From assembly GCA_009697495.1 (NCBI GenBank), contig SHUN01000164.1, forward strand, positions 1 to 6,577: a DNA stretch of 6,577 nucleotides. The letters run 5' to 3'. The notes beneath the pieces were generated by a model, which was not told the origin of the DNA, made no database searches, and saw nothing but the letters and a program-made list of their open reading frames with translations. This DNA comes from Bryobacterales bacterium (GTDB lineage: Bacteria > Acidobacteriota > Terriglobia > Bryobacterales > Bryobacteraceae). Shown piece by piece: positions 1 through 5,488 of the stretch; the first letter of the stretch is position 1, and every line of letters starts with the position of its first letter. Made by a program: the position numbers and the translations under genes.

Positions 1-621
1 CGGAAGTATCGGCGCAAGATCCGGCAAGCCGTTCTGTACACCGGCAAGGCTCCCATGCGAATGCGATCGAAGATCGATGCCGGGACGATCAAAGTCGAGT
101 ACGATCTGATCGACATTCGCCAGTTTGACTACGAGGCATTGTTGCAGAGCCCTAACCCCGGCGATTACGCGCTGGCGTTACTGGCCCGCGGCGGCGCCGA
201 ACACCTCAACGAAATTGTCCAAGCGGCAAACCGTCTTCCCGCCCATCAGCGCCAACGAGTGTTCACACAGTTGGCGATTCTGGCGGGCTTGCGAGGGGCA
301 TCCGAAAGATTGACAATGGAGTTCAACACTATGGGAATCAGCGTAGAAATTAACGAGAACGCATTTCTGAAGAACATTCACGATTCGGCTATTGCGAAGG
401 GCCGCGAGATAGGCCGCGAGGAAGGCCGTGAGGAAGGCCGTGAGGAAGGCCGATCCGAAGGCGCTATCCACGTCCTTCGAGGCCTTTTGCAAGACAAGTT
501 CGGCCCGCTTCCTAAATGGGCTGCCAAGCGCTTGGACACAGCCACGTCCAGCCAGGCGGAGCTCTGGACGCATAGAATCCTCCGAGCCGAGTCCCTCGAA
601 GAAGTCATCGGCGGCAAATAG
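1..621 (+). CDS. Rpn/YhgA-like PD-(D/E)XK nuclease, C-terminal part (5' truncated by window)
   Basis: The reading frame is open from base 1, so the ATG codons at 55 and 61 are internal and the gene begins before the window; 206 residues are visible. They match the post-catalytic part of Rpn (recombination-promoting nuclease, also called putative transposase) proteins. There is a strand reading VLYTGKAPMRMR (residues 12-23), then YDLIDIRQFDYEALLQSPNP (36-55), then a helical region. Next comes a charged Gly-Arg-Glu repeat tail (134-154), followed by a DUF4351-like C-terminus with KFGPLPKWAAKRL and the ending ESLEEVIGG. Known Rpn proteins are DNA endonucleases, some involved in RecA-independent recombination or phage defence. 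The catalytic PD-(D/E)XK core should lie upstream and is not visible, so activity cannot be judged. The gene ends 30 bp from the convergent cyclophilin gene and shows no functional link to it. Family assignment is from recall of the characteristic tail; I am fairly sure of it. Confidence 0.85.
   Translation, partial: RKYRRKIRQAVLYTGKAPMRMRSKIDAGTIKVEYDLIDIRQFDYEALLQSPNPGDYALALLARGGAEHLNEIVQAANRLPAHQRQRVFTQLAILAGLRGASERLTMEFNTMGISVEINENAFLKNIHDSAIAKGREIGREEGREEGREEGRSEGAIHVLRGLLQDKFGPLPKWAAKRLDTATSSQAELWTHRILRAESLEEVIGGK
400..462 (+). repeat. 12-bp in-frame tandem repeat encoding Gly-Arg-Glu-Glu units
   Basis: Within the Rpn-like gene, a unit of the form GGCCGYGAGGAA is repeated about four times (412-459), preceded by a diverged copy (400-411, with ATA in place of the last GAA). 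It encodes the G-R-E-x series at residues 134-154. The period is a multiple of three, so gain or loss of a unit keeps the frame. Such GREEGRE tails are typical of Rpn-family proteins and probably form a charged helix linking the nuclease core to the C-terminal region. Confidence 0.9.
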
Positions 622-651
622 CGGCGAGGCACACCCAGTAGATTGCTGTGC

Positions 652-2043
652 TTATTGGCCGGCTTTAACGGTTAGGAATAACTTCTGCGCGATGGCTTCC
701 CCGCCCTGGGTGACGGTTAAAGGCTGATCGCCGTTGGCCGCGTTGGCGGGGACTTCGATGTTGAACTGGTAGACGCCCACCAAACCCGGCGCGAGTCCGG
801 CGTAACTTACTTTCGCTTCGGCTTCGCCGATTTTAATCGTTACCGGCTTCGTCAACGCTGTGACGCCTTGCGCGATCCGGCCCGCCAGCGCCGGAACACC
901 CGGCGTGATGGGACCGAAGCCGATTCCGTAGAGCGTCAGCGTTTCCCCTGGCACCGCTGGCGCCGCGTCGACGTCTCGAATGTTCCCACCGCTGACGAAT
1001 TTCTTCGTTGAGTCGTGAATCGCCGCCACGTACTGCACGTCGCCCACTTTGAACGATGCCGGAGCGAGAAGACCACCGGCGAACGGGCGTATCGCGATAT
1101 TCACAGGCGCACTGTTCATTCCATTAAAGGTCAGCACCAACGGGACTTCGTTCCCGGCCGGAATGTCTTCGGGAACCTGGACGTTGATCTGTCCCGGACT
1201 GACGAAGTTGACGTAGGCCCTTCGGCCGCCCACGGTCACCTGGACCTGATCGAGAGTGATCGGAGCGACGCTGCCGGTAAAGTCAGAATCGGCCCAGCCG
1301 CGCGTGGTTCCGGCGAGGCCGGTGCCGTAGATTTCGATGTAAGAGCCGGCCGCGGCGCTTCTCCCGCCGCCAAAGGCGCTGGCCGAGACGACGCCGTTGG
1401 AACTGATCGACGGGGGCGGATCGGAAGCTGTAATCGACTGGATGATGATGATGTTCGCCGAGCCCGGCGTGCCGCCGCGATAGTTGAATAACGGCATCGC
1501 GTCCCACGGCGAGATAAAAACCCCGCTCGGTACCGGCGCCGAAGCAATCCGGTCGACAACCGCCTGGCTGGACGCATTCGCCACGCGGCCGAATACCGTG
1601 AAGCCGCCGTTTTGATTGTTCAGGTTCGACGAATTATCGGCCAGGTTGAAGAAGAACTCGTTGGTGGCGCTATTGGGATTACTGCCCAACTTCGCCATCG
1701 CCACTGTGCCGCGGGTGTTGGAGATGTTGTATTCATTGCGGACCGGAGGGTCCTGCGGAACCCTGGTCGTGAAGTCGTTGCCCGCAAGTATGAAACCGCC
1801 CGTTTGAATAATGAAGCCGGGAACGGATCGATGGAAGACCGTATTGTTGTAGGCGCCCCGGTTGGCGTACTGCAGGAAGTTCGCCACGGTCAGCGGGGCA
1901 ACACTCGTCAGCAAAGTAATATCGATATCGCCGAGAACGGTTCGCCCGTCGCCAAGCATAACCTTCAATCGAACGGACGAATCGGCTTGGCCGCAAAGCA
2001 TGGCCGGCATCAGAAGCAAACAACTCAGGAAGCGAGTACGCAT
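652..2043 (-). CDS. Secreted cyclophilin-type peptidyl-prolyl isomerase fused to TIGR03437-like C-terminal domain
   Basis: A 463-residue exported protein. Residues 1-20 form a Sec signal peptide (MRTRF, a hydrophobic stretch, then CGQA; the cysteine lacks a proper lipobox). Residues 24-205 are a cyclophilin domain that would interconvert cis and trans Xaa-Pro bonds. It shows VFHRSVPGFIIQTGG with the expected catalytic Arg72 and Gln80, NEFFFN around Phe131, and FTVFGRV (148-153). The tryptophan of human CypA is Phe here, as in many bacterial forms. Residues about 217-463 resemble the Solibacter C-terminal domain TIGR03437: GVVSASAF, IYGTGLAG, SPGQINVQVP, TLYGIGFGP, YAGLAPGLVGVYQFNIEVP. The role of that domain is unknown; a beta-sandwich surface or adhesion module is a guess. 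The ATG at 2043 was preferred over one at 2097 because it starts directly at the signal peptide and keeps clear of the divergent DUF4159 start. A -10-like TAAACT lies 8 nt upstream. Confidence 0.93.
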   Translation of the reverse strand: MRTRFLSCLLLMPAMLCGQADSSVRLKVMLGDGRTVLGDIDITLLTSVAPLTVANFLQYANRGAYNNTVFHRSVPGFIIQTGGFILAGNDFTTRVPQDPPVRNEYNISNTRGTVAMAKLGSNPNSATNEFFFNLADNSSNLNNQNGGFTVFGRVANASSQAVVDRIASAPVPSGVFISPWDAMPLFNYRGGTPGSANIIIIQSITASDPPPSISSNGVVSASAFGGGRSAAAGSYIEIYGTGLAGTTRGWADSDFTGSVAPITLDQVQVTVGGRRAYVNFVSPGQINVQVPEDIPAGNEVPLVLTFNGMNSAPVNIAIRPFAGGLLAPASFKVGDVQYVAAIHDSTKKFVSGGNIRDVDAAPAVPGETLTLYGIGFGPITPGVPALAGRIAQGVTALTKPVTIKIGEAEAKVSYAGLAPGLVGVYQFNIEVPANAANGDQPLTVTQGGEAIAQKLFLTVKAGQ

Positions 2044-2051
2044 TTCATTCC

Positions 2052-2057
2052 AGTTTA
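2052..2057 (-). promoter_or_regulatory. Possible -10 element of the cyclophilin gene
   Basis: Read on the minus strand, TAAACT (4 of 6 matches to TATAAT) ends 8 nt before the ATG at 2043. No convincing -35 is seen. The GGAA 4 nt before the ATG sits too close to act as a normal Shine-Dalgarno sequence. If this is the promoter, the transcript would start at or next to the start codon. The match is weak on its own; it gains some weight from the same spacing at the divergent gene. Confidence 0.3.
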
Positions 2058-2077
2058 TCGCGCCCCGCCGAAGCGCG

Positions 2078-2083
2078 TACAAT
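2078..2083 (+). promoter_or_regulatory. -10 element of the DUF4159 gene, leaderless-type spacing
   Basis: TACAAT (5 of 6 matches to TATAAT) lies 8 nt before the ATG at 2092, which would place transcription initiation at or within a nucleotide or two of the start codon. A poor -35 candidate, TTTATC at 2054-2059, is 18 bp upstream and overlaps the proposed -10 of the divergent cyclophilin gene. The two promoters therefore share a 48-bp spacer and could interfere with each other. Confidence 0.45.
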
Positions 2084-2091
2084 CGGAAACG

Positions 2092-2898
2092 ATGCAAATG
2101 TATCGTGGCATCGCCGCGGCTCTATTGGCAGTGTTGCTGCTCAGCGCGCAACCGGGCCGTCCGGAGCGCCGCTGGGCGATGTACGAACGTGAAATGCAGA
2201 ACCCCGCCGACGATCCGCCCGATGCCTGGGACGAAACGGAATTCGCCTTCGCGCGCCTCCGGTATCGATCCGGCCGCGATGGCGGCTTTCGCTTCCGCTC
2301 CGGCTCCCGCTGGGGCATCGACGCCAACAAATCCGACCGTCAATTTCTGGCCGGGCTGCGGCGGTTGACGCGCGTCAACGCCCGGTCGGTGGAACAGATT
2401 ATCGACATCGACAGCGATGAAATCTTCAACTGGCCGTGGCTGTACGCGGTCGGCATTGGCGATTGGAAACTCACCGCGGGCCAGGCGCTCCGCATGCGCC
2501 AATACTTTGACCGCGGCGGCTTCTTCGTCGTCGACGATTTCCACAATGAACACGAATGGGCCAGCTTCATGGCCGGCATGCACCAGATCTATCCCGATTG
2601 CGAAGCCGTGGAACTGCGGGACAACGACACGATTCTCCACACCGTCTTCGATCTGAATGAGCGCTTTCGGGTTCCCGGCTTGAACGTCGTCCATGGCGAT
2701 CAGATCGAGCGGGGCGGCATCGAGCCGCACTTCCGCGCCATTCTGGATGACAAAGGCCGCGTCATCGTCGGCATCTTTTTCAACATGGATTTGGGCGACG
2801 CCTGGGAGTGGGCCGACATCCCCGAATACCCCGAAAAATATGCGTCTCTGGCATTCCGCCTGGGCGTGAACTATGTTATTTATTCGATGACTCACTGA
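2092..2898 (+). CDS. DUF4159 domain-containing exported protein
   Basis: A 268-residue protein of unknown biochemical function. Residues 5-20 form a signal peptide core (IAAALLAVLLLSAQ), so it probably acts outside the cytoplasm. The rest is a DUF4159 domain, recognised by EFAFARLRY (50-58), IFNWPWLYAV (111-120), the glycine-rich strand RGGFFVVDDFHNEHEW (141-156), LNERFRVPG (188-196), FFNMDLGDAWEWADIPEYPE (229-248) and the ending LGVNYVIYSMTH. The family is recalled to have a class I glutamine amidotransferase-like fold, with no established reaction. The ATG at 2092 was chosen because it gives a clean signal peptide and has a -10-like TACAAT 8 nt before it; the frame is open further upstream, but that part lies antisense to the cyclophilin gene. 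A second ATG at 2098 is possible. A decayed paralogue follows directly downstream. Identity as DUF4159 is firm; function is not known. Confidence 0.93.
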   Translation: MQMYRGIAAALLAVLLLSAQPGRPERRWAMYEREMQNPADDPPDAWDETEFAFARLRYRSGRDGGFRFRSGSRWGIDANKSDRQFLAGLRRLTRVNARSVEQIIDIDSDEIFNWPWLYAVGIGDWKLTAGQALRMRQYFDRGGFFVVDDFHNEHEWASFMAGMHQIYPDCEAVELRDNDTILHTVFDLNERFRVPGLNVVHGDQIERGGIEPHFRAILDDKGRVIVGIFFNMDLGDAWEWADIPEYPEKYASLAFRLGVNYVIYSMTH

Positions 2899-2918
2899 CA
2901 GGATTACGCGCCGCCAAG

Positions 2919-3034
2919 CGCAGGCAGGCCGTTGCGCCCATTTGGCATGTTCTCTACGACAGCAACGAGCGCTTTTTCATCGCCGGCTTGCGGGGCTGGG
3001 CATCAACTGGATCGCTTACGCCATGACGCACTAA
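2919..3034 (+). pseudogene. Remnant of a second DUF4159 gene (internal deletion and frame shift)
   Basis: Two pieces of a DUF4159 protein remain in different frames. In one frame, about 2934-2990 reads APIWHVLYDSNERFFIAGL, matching the region that reads LHTVFDLNERFRVPGL in the intact gene upstream and the P-I-F-H-x-L-Y-D pattern I recall from the family. In the next frame, 2996-3034 reads LGINWIAYAMTH then stop, matching the intact C-terminus LGVNYVIYSMTH. Over those 39 bases 26 are identical by hand count. Roughly 50 residues between the two blocks are missing, and nothing resembling the N-terminal half is present, so no working product can be made. The layout implies a former tandem pair of DUF4159 genes. 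The copies are too different for a very recent duplication. Confidence 0.8.
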
Positions 3035-3035
3035 C

Positions 3036-3072
3036 CTGTGGAAAAGTGGTGCCTGGCACCACTTTTCCACAG
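3036..3072. terminator. Perfect 37-bp palindrome: bidirectional terminator-like or REP-like element
   Basis: Arms of 18 bp (CTGTGGAAAAGTGGTGCC and its exact reverse complement) surround a single T at 3054. Folded as RNA, the core GTGGTGC pairs with GCACCAC around a CTG loop, with AAAA before and TTTT after the GC-rich core. This has the form of a short-tailed terminator working in both directions. It begins 1 nt after the stop of the DUF4159 remnant and ends 23 nt before the dehydratase start. The T run is only four long, so termination is plausible but not certain. An equally good reading is one copy of a dispersed palindromic repeat family. Confidence 0.6.
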
Positions 3073-3095
3073 AAATCTGATATACGTGTACCGAA

Positions 3096-4328
3096 ATGAA
3101 ACGTCGCGAACTCCTACAATCCCTCGCCGCCGCCACGCTCGCCGGCAGCCAATACGCCGAAGCCGCGCTGCCCAAAATCAAGATCACCCGCGTCCGCATC
3201 TACGAACCGCCGGGCCTGAATCAGACGTTCGCGCAAAGCAACATGGTGGTGACCGTTGAGACCGACGCCGGCATCACCGGCATCGGCGAAGGCGGCGTCA
3301 CCGACACGCTCCGGCAGTGCGCCGGGACGCTCATCAACAAGAACCCATTCAAGATCGAAGCCATCTGGCAGGAGATGTACATCGCCTGGTTCTATCCTCC
3401 TGGCCGCGAGAAAATTCACGCGCAGGGCGCACTGGATCTGGCGCTATGGGACATCAAGGGCAAGGTGCTGAAGCTCCCGGTCCACGAACTGCTCGGCGGC
3501 GCTGTTCGCGATCATCTGGAATGCTACGCCACCGGCGGCGCGCGGCCCGCTAACACGAATCCCAATGAACGACTCAGTCTCCGCGAGCGTGCCCGCGCCA
3601 CCATGGAATCCGGCTACCGCGCCTTTCGCATGGGCGCCGGCGACACGCAAACCGGCGCCGTTTTCAATTCCCATGAGCGCGTCCGCAAAGTTGCCGCCGA
3701 TTGCAAGGAAGCCCGCGAAGGCGTGGGCAAAGATGGCGACTGGTGCATTGACTTCCACCAGCGTTTCGACTACTCCGACGCCGTTCGCGCCTGCAAACTC
3801 ATCGAGGATTTCGAGCCCTACTTTGTCGAGGACCCCACCCGCGACGAACACGCCGCGCAGGATCTGCCAAAGCTTCGCCTCATGACGCATGTGCCTCTGA
3901 CACACGGCGAAGAATGGGGCCAGCGGTATGACTTTCATAAGTTAGTCGAGAATCACGACATCGACTATATCCGCGCCACTTTGCCCAATGTCGGCGGCAT
4001 CACGGAGATGATGAAAATCGCGGCGATCTGTGAAACGCACGCCGTCGGGATCGTGCCTCATTTCACCGGCCCTATCGCCACCGCGGCGCTGGTCAACTGC
4101 CTCGGCACCTTCCCCGGCCCGGTGCTTATGGAGTACAACTACGGCGGCCGTCCGCTGTCCTATCTCCCCGAGTGTCTCGATTTCAAGAACGGCAAGGCGC
4201 TGATGAATGACCGCCCCGGACTTGGCGTAACTGTCGATCTGACTAAGTGCAAGTTACTCGGTGAAATTACGACGGAGGGGCGCAAGAATGTCTTCCTGCG
4301 GCCGGATGGTTCGTTAACGCACTGGTAG
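3096..4328 (+). CDS. Enolase-superfamily sugar-acid dehydratase (mandelate racemase/galactonate dehydratase-like), Tat leader
   Basis: A 410-residue member of the mandelate racemase/muconate lactonizing enzyme family. The leader MKRRELLQSLAAATLAG, ending near AEA, looks like a twin-arginine signal, so the folded enzyme is probably exported. The capping domain is about residues 28-140 (VVTVETDAGITGIGEGG; ALDLALWDIKGK). In the barrel the likely Mg ligands are Asp219 (IDFHQRF, with His221), Glu245 (YFVEDPT) and Glu272 (THGEEWGQRYDF). A candidate catalytic histidine is His322 (IVPHFTGPIATAA). The D-x-H motif resembles galactonate and related acid-sugar dehydratases, which turn aldonates into 2-keto-3-deoxy acids. 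Two deviations stand out: the second-strand motif reads AFRMG with Arg rather than the usual Lys, and the strand before the histidine reads DYIRATLPNVGG where galactonate dehydratase has PDLSHAGG, so the dyad Asp seems to be Thr295. Substrate cannot be assigned. No Shine-Dalgarno sequence is visible before the ATG. Confidence 0.9.
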   Translation: MKRRELLQSLAAATLAGSQYAEAALPKIKITRVRIYEPPGLNQTFAQSNMVVTVETDAGITGIGEGGVTDTLRQCAGTLINKNPFKIEAIWQEMYIAWFYPPGREKIHAQGALDLALWDIKGKVLKLPVHELLGGAVRDHLECYATGGARPANTNPNERLSLRERARATMESGYRAFRMGAGDTQTGAVFNSHERVRKVAADCKEAREGVGKDGDWCIDFHQRFDYSDAVRACKLIEDFEPYFVEDPTRDEHAAQDLPKLRLMTHVPLTHGEEWGQRYDFHKLVENHDIDYIRATLPNVGGITEMMKIAAICETHAVGIVPHFTGPIATAALVNCLGTFPGPVLMEYNYGGRPLSYLPECLDFKNGKALMNDRPGLGVTVDLTKCKLLGEITTEGRKNVFLRPDGSLTHW

Positions 4329-4541
4329 ACTCGGATCCAGCCTCGGCGCTTCTCCTTCCGGCTCAAGAACCCACTCTTACAGCCACTGAAAAACTCTTCC
4401 AGAAATCGCTCACCGGCGTCACCCTTGATGGCTTCTACACCAGCGGCAAGGATATGGCTGTCGCTCTCCCGGTGCCGATTCTATGGCCGCGGCGGCAAGA
4501 TGTTCGGCGCTATCCGGAAAAATACCGCGTCGCAGCCCTGA
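4329..4541 (+). pseudogene. Decayed gene for a small secreted hypothetical protein
   Basis: The space between the dehydratase and the deacetylase holds coding-like remains, not ordinary spacer. In one frame, from 4343 on, it reads SALLLPAQEP (like the end of a signal peptide), TATEKLFQKSLTGVTLDGFY and then TSGKDMAVALPVPI (to 4480). In the next frame, 4482-4541 reads YGRGGKMFGAIRKNTASQP and stops. From memory this resembles the start, middle and end of a hypothetical protein common in Planctomycetes and Acidobacteria, which has an opening L-x-G-x-x-L-x-G-x-[FY]-T, a D-V-x-V-P-x-P-L strand, and an end like G-G-x-L-F-G-x-I. The segments joining these would be missing. That family link is an inference without a search. 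The promoter of the following deacetylase starts just after the remnant's stop codon. Confidence 0.5.
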
Positions 4542-4546
4542 GGCGA

Positions 4547-4552
4547 TATAAT
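4547..4552 (+). promoter_or_regulatory. Consensus -10 box of the PIG-L gene, leaderless-type spacing
   Basis: A perfect TATAAT ends 6 nt before the ATG at 4559. Initiation about 7 nt downstream of the hexamer would fall on the A of that ATG, giving a leaderless mRNA. No recognisable -35 is present at 4524-4529 (ACCGCG). The only purine-rich stretch, GAGG, is about 16 nt from the ATG, too far for a ribosome binding site. This element also argues against starting the gene at the upstream in-frame ATG at 4454. Confidence 0.55.
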
Positions 4553-4558
4553 CCCGGC

Positions 4559-5488
4559 ATGTTCCGCCGACATTTTATCCCGACGCTCTTCGCCTCCTCG
4601 GCCCTCGCTCAGACCGGTCCTGTGCTGGAAACGCAGACCACCGGCCAGCCCCACAAAGGCAAAGTCCTGCTCGCCATCCAGGCCCATTCCGACGACATCC
4701 CGCTCTCCGCCGCCGGCACCGTCGCCAAGCTAATTGAGGAAGGCTATACCGGCTATCTCATTCGCGCCACGAACGACGATATGGGCGACGCTCCCGGCCT
4801 TGGCACCGTTGGCAGTATTGGCGAACACGTACTGGGCAATGAACGCGACAATGCTGAAGTAGCCCGCGTCCTCGGTTGCAAAGGCAATTTCGATCTCAAT
4901 TACAACAACCACCGCATGGGCGATGTTTCTCTCAACGAAGTTATCGGCCGGTTGATTTTTCTCATCCGCGCTTTGAAAGCGGACACAATCGTGTCCTGGG
5001 ATCCCTGGGCCCACGACGAAGAAAATCCCGATCACTACACCATCGCCCGCGCCGTGGAAGCCGCCTCCTGGATGGCCGGCCGCGCCCATGATTTCCCCGA
5101 ACAAATCGCCATGGGACACGCCGCGAAAACCGTGACCGAAAAATACTACTTCGCCCGCCGTCCCGAGATCACGCGCGTGGTCGACATCAGCAAACAGATC
5201 GATAAAGTGATCGACGCCAACCGCGCCAACCGCGCCAAAGGCCCCGCCGGCCATCTCGGCTCCCGTCTCCGCGCCGACCTCGCCAAACGCAATCAGCGCC
5301 TCCCGCTATTGGGCGACGACGACACCACCGCCGAGCGCAACTACATTCGCGAATTCGTCGTTGCCCGCAGCCGCGCGCTCGGCGCCAAACACGGCTTCGA
5401 ATACGCCGAAGCGTTTCACTACATTGGCCCCAGCACCGGGCGCAGCCGCGTCGAGGAATACATCAAGCGCCACGCCGTTCCGCGATAA
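4559..5488 (+). CDS. Secreted PIG-L family deacetylase (LmbE-like)
   Basis: A 309-residue PIG-L/LmbE protein. This family uses zinc to remove acetyl groups from N-acetylglucosamine-type substrates. Residues 1-17 (MFRRHFIPTLFASSALA) form a short leader with paired arginines, so it is likely exported. The metal motif is AHSDDIPLSAAGTVAKL (42-58): His43, Asp45 and Asp46 are kept, but the usual Pro and Glu of AHPDDE are Ser44 and Ile47. The second motif is ENPDHYTIA, with His160 as third ligand and Asn157 where many members have His. Other conserved stretches are LIRATNDDMGDAPGLG (67-82), LGNERDNAEVARVLG (92-106), SWDPWAHDEENPDH (147-160) and EAFHYIGP (284-291). The ATG at 4559 gives the leader and follows a TATAAT; the in-frame ATG at 4454 lies in the remnant upstream. 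The 3' end overlaps the convergent sulfatase gene by 26 bp. The family is sure; the substrate is unknown. Confidence 0.92.
   Translation: MFRRHFIPTLFASSALAQTGPVLETQTTGQPHKGKVLLAIQAHSDDIPLSAAGTVAKLIEEGYTGYLIRATNDDMGDAPGLGTVGSIGEHVLGNERDNAEVARVLGCKGNFDLNYNNHRMGDVSLNEVIGRLIFLIRALKADTIVSWDPWAHDEENPDHYTIARAVEAASWMAGRAHDFPEQIAMGHAAKTVTEKYYFARRPEITRVVDISKQIDKVIDANRANRAKGPAGHLGSRLRADLAKRNQRLPLLGDDDTTAERNYIREFVVARSRALGAKHGFEYAEAFHYIGPSTGRSRVEEYIKRHAVPR

Noticed and set aside
55..621. Complete 188-residue gene starting at the ATG at 55
   Set aside because: The same frame is open back to base 1 and its upstream residues continue the Rpn-family pattern, so this ATG is internal to a truncated gene.
626..654. 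Hairpin terminator between the Rpn-like and cyclophilin genes
   Set aside because: Only a 5-bp GCACA/TGTGC pairing with a loop of over 10 nt and no T run is present, which is too weak to call.
1612..2091. N-terminal extension of the DUF4159 gene
   Set aside because: This part is antisense to the cyclophilin coding sequence, has no domain resemblance, and would bury the signal peptide in mid-protein.
2044..2097. Upstream start for the cyclophilin at 2097
   Set aside because: It adds 18 residues before a clear signal peptide and would overlap the divergent DUF4159 start and its -10 element.
2122..2895. 257-residue open frame on the minus strand opposite DUF4159
   Set aside because: It mirrors the high-GC codon pattern of a confidently identified gene and shows no recognisable domain.
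3038..3259. 73-residue open frame starting inside the palindrome
   Set aside because: It begins in the inverted repeat and runs out of frame into the dehydratase leader, with no ribosome binding site or recognisable protein.
3444..3938. 164-residue minus-strand open frame opposite the dehydratase
   Set aside because: Its composition is rich in Ala, Gly and Val, as expected of an antisense shadow, and the plus strand carries the enolase-superfamily metal-site motifs.
4454..4558. Longer PIG-L protein starting at 4454
   Set aside because: The extra 35 residues belong to the decayed upstream gene, precede the leader peptide, and contain the TATAAT at 4547-4552.
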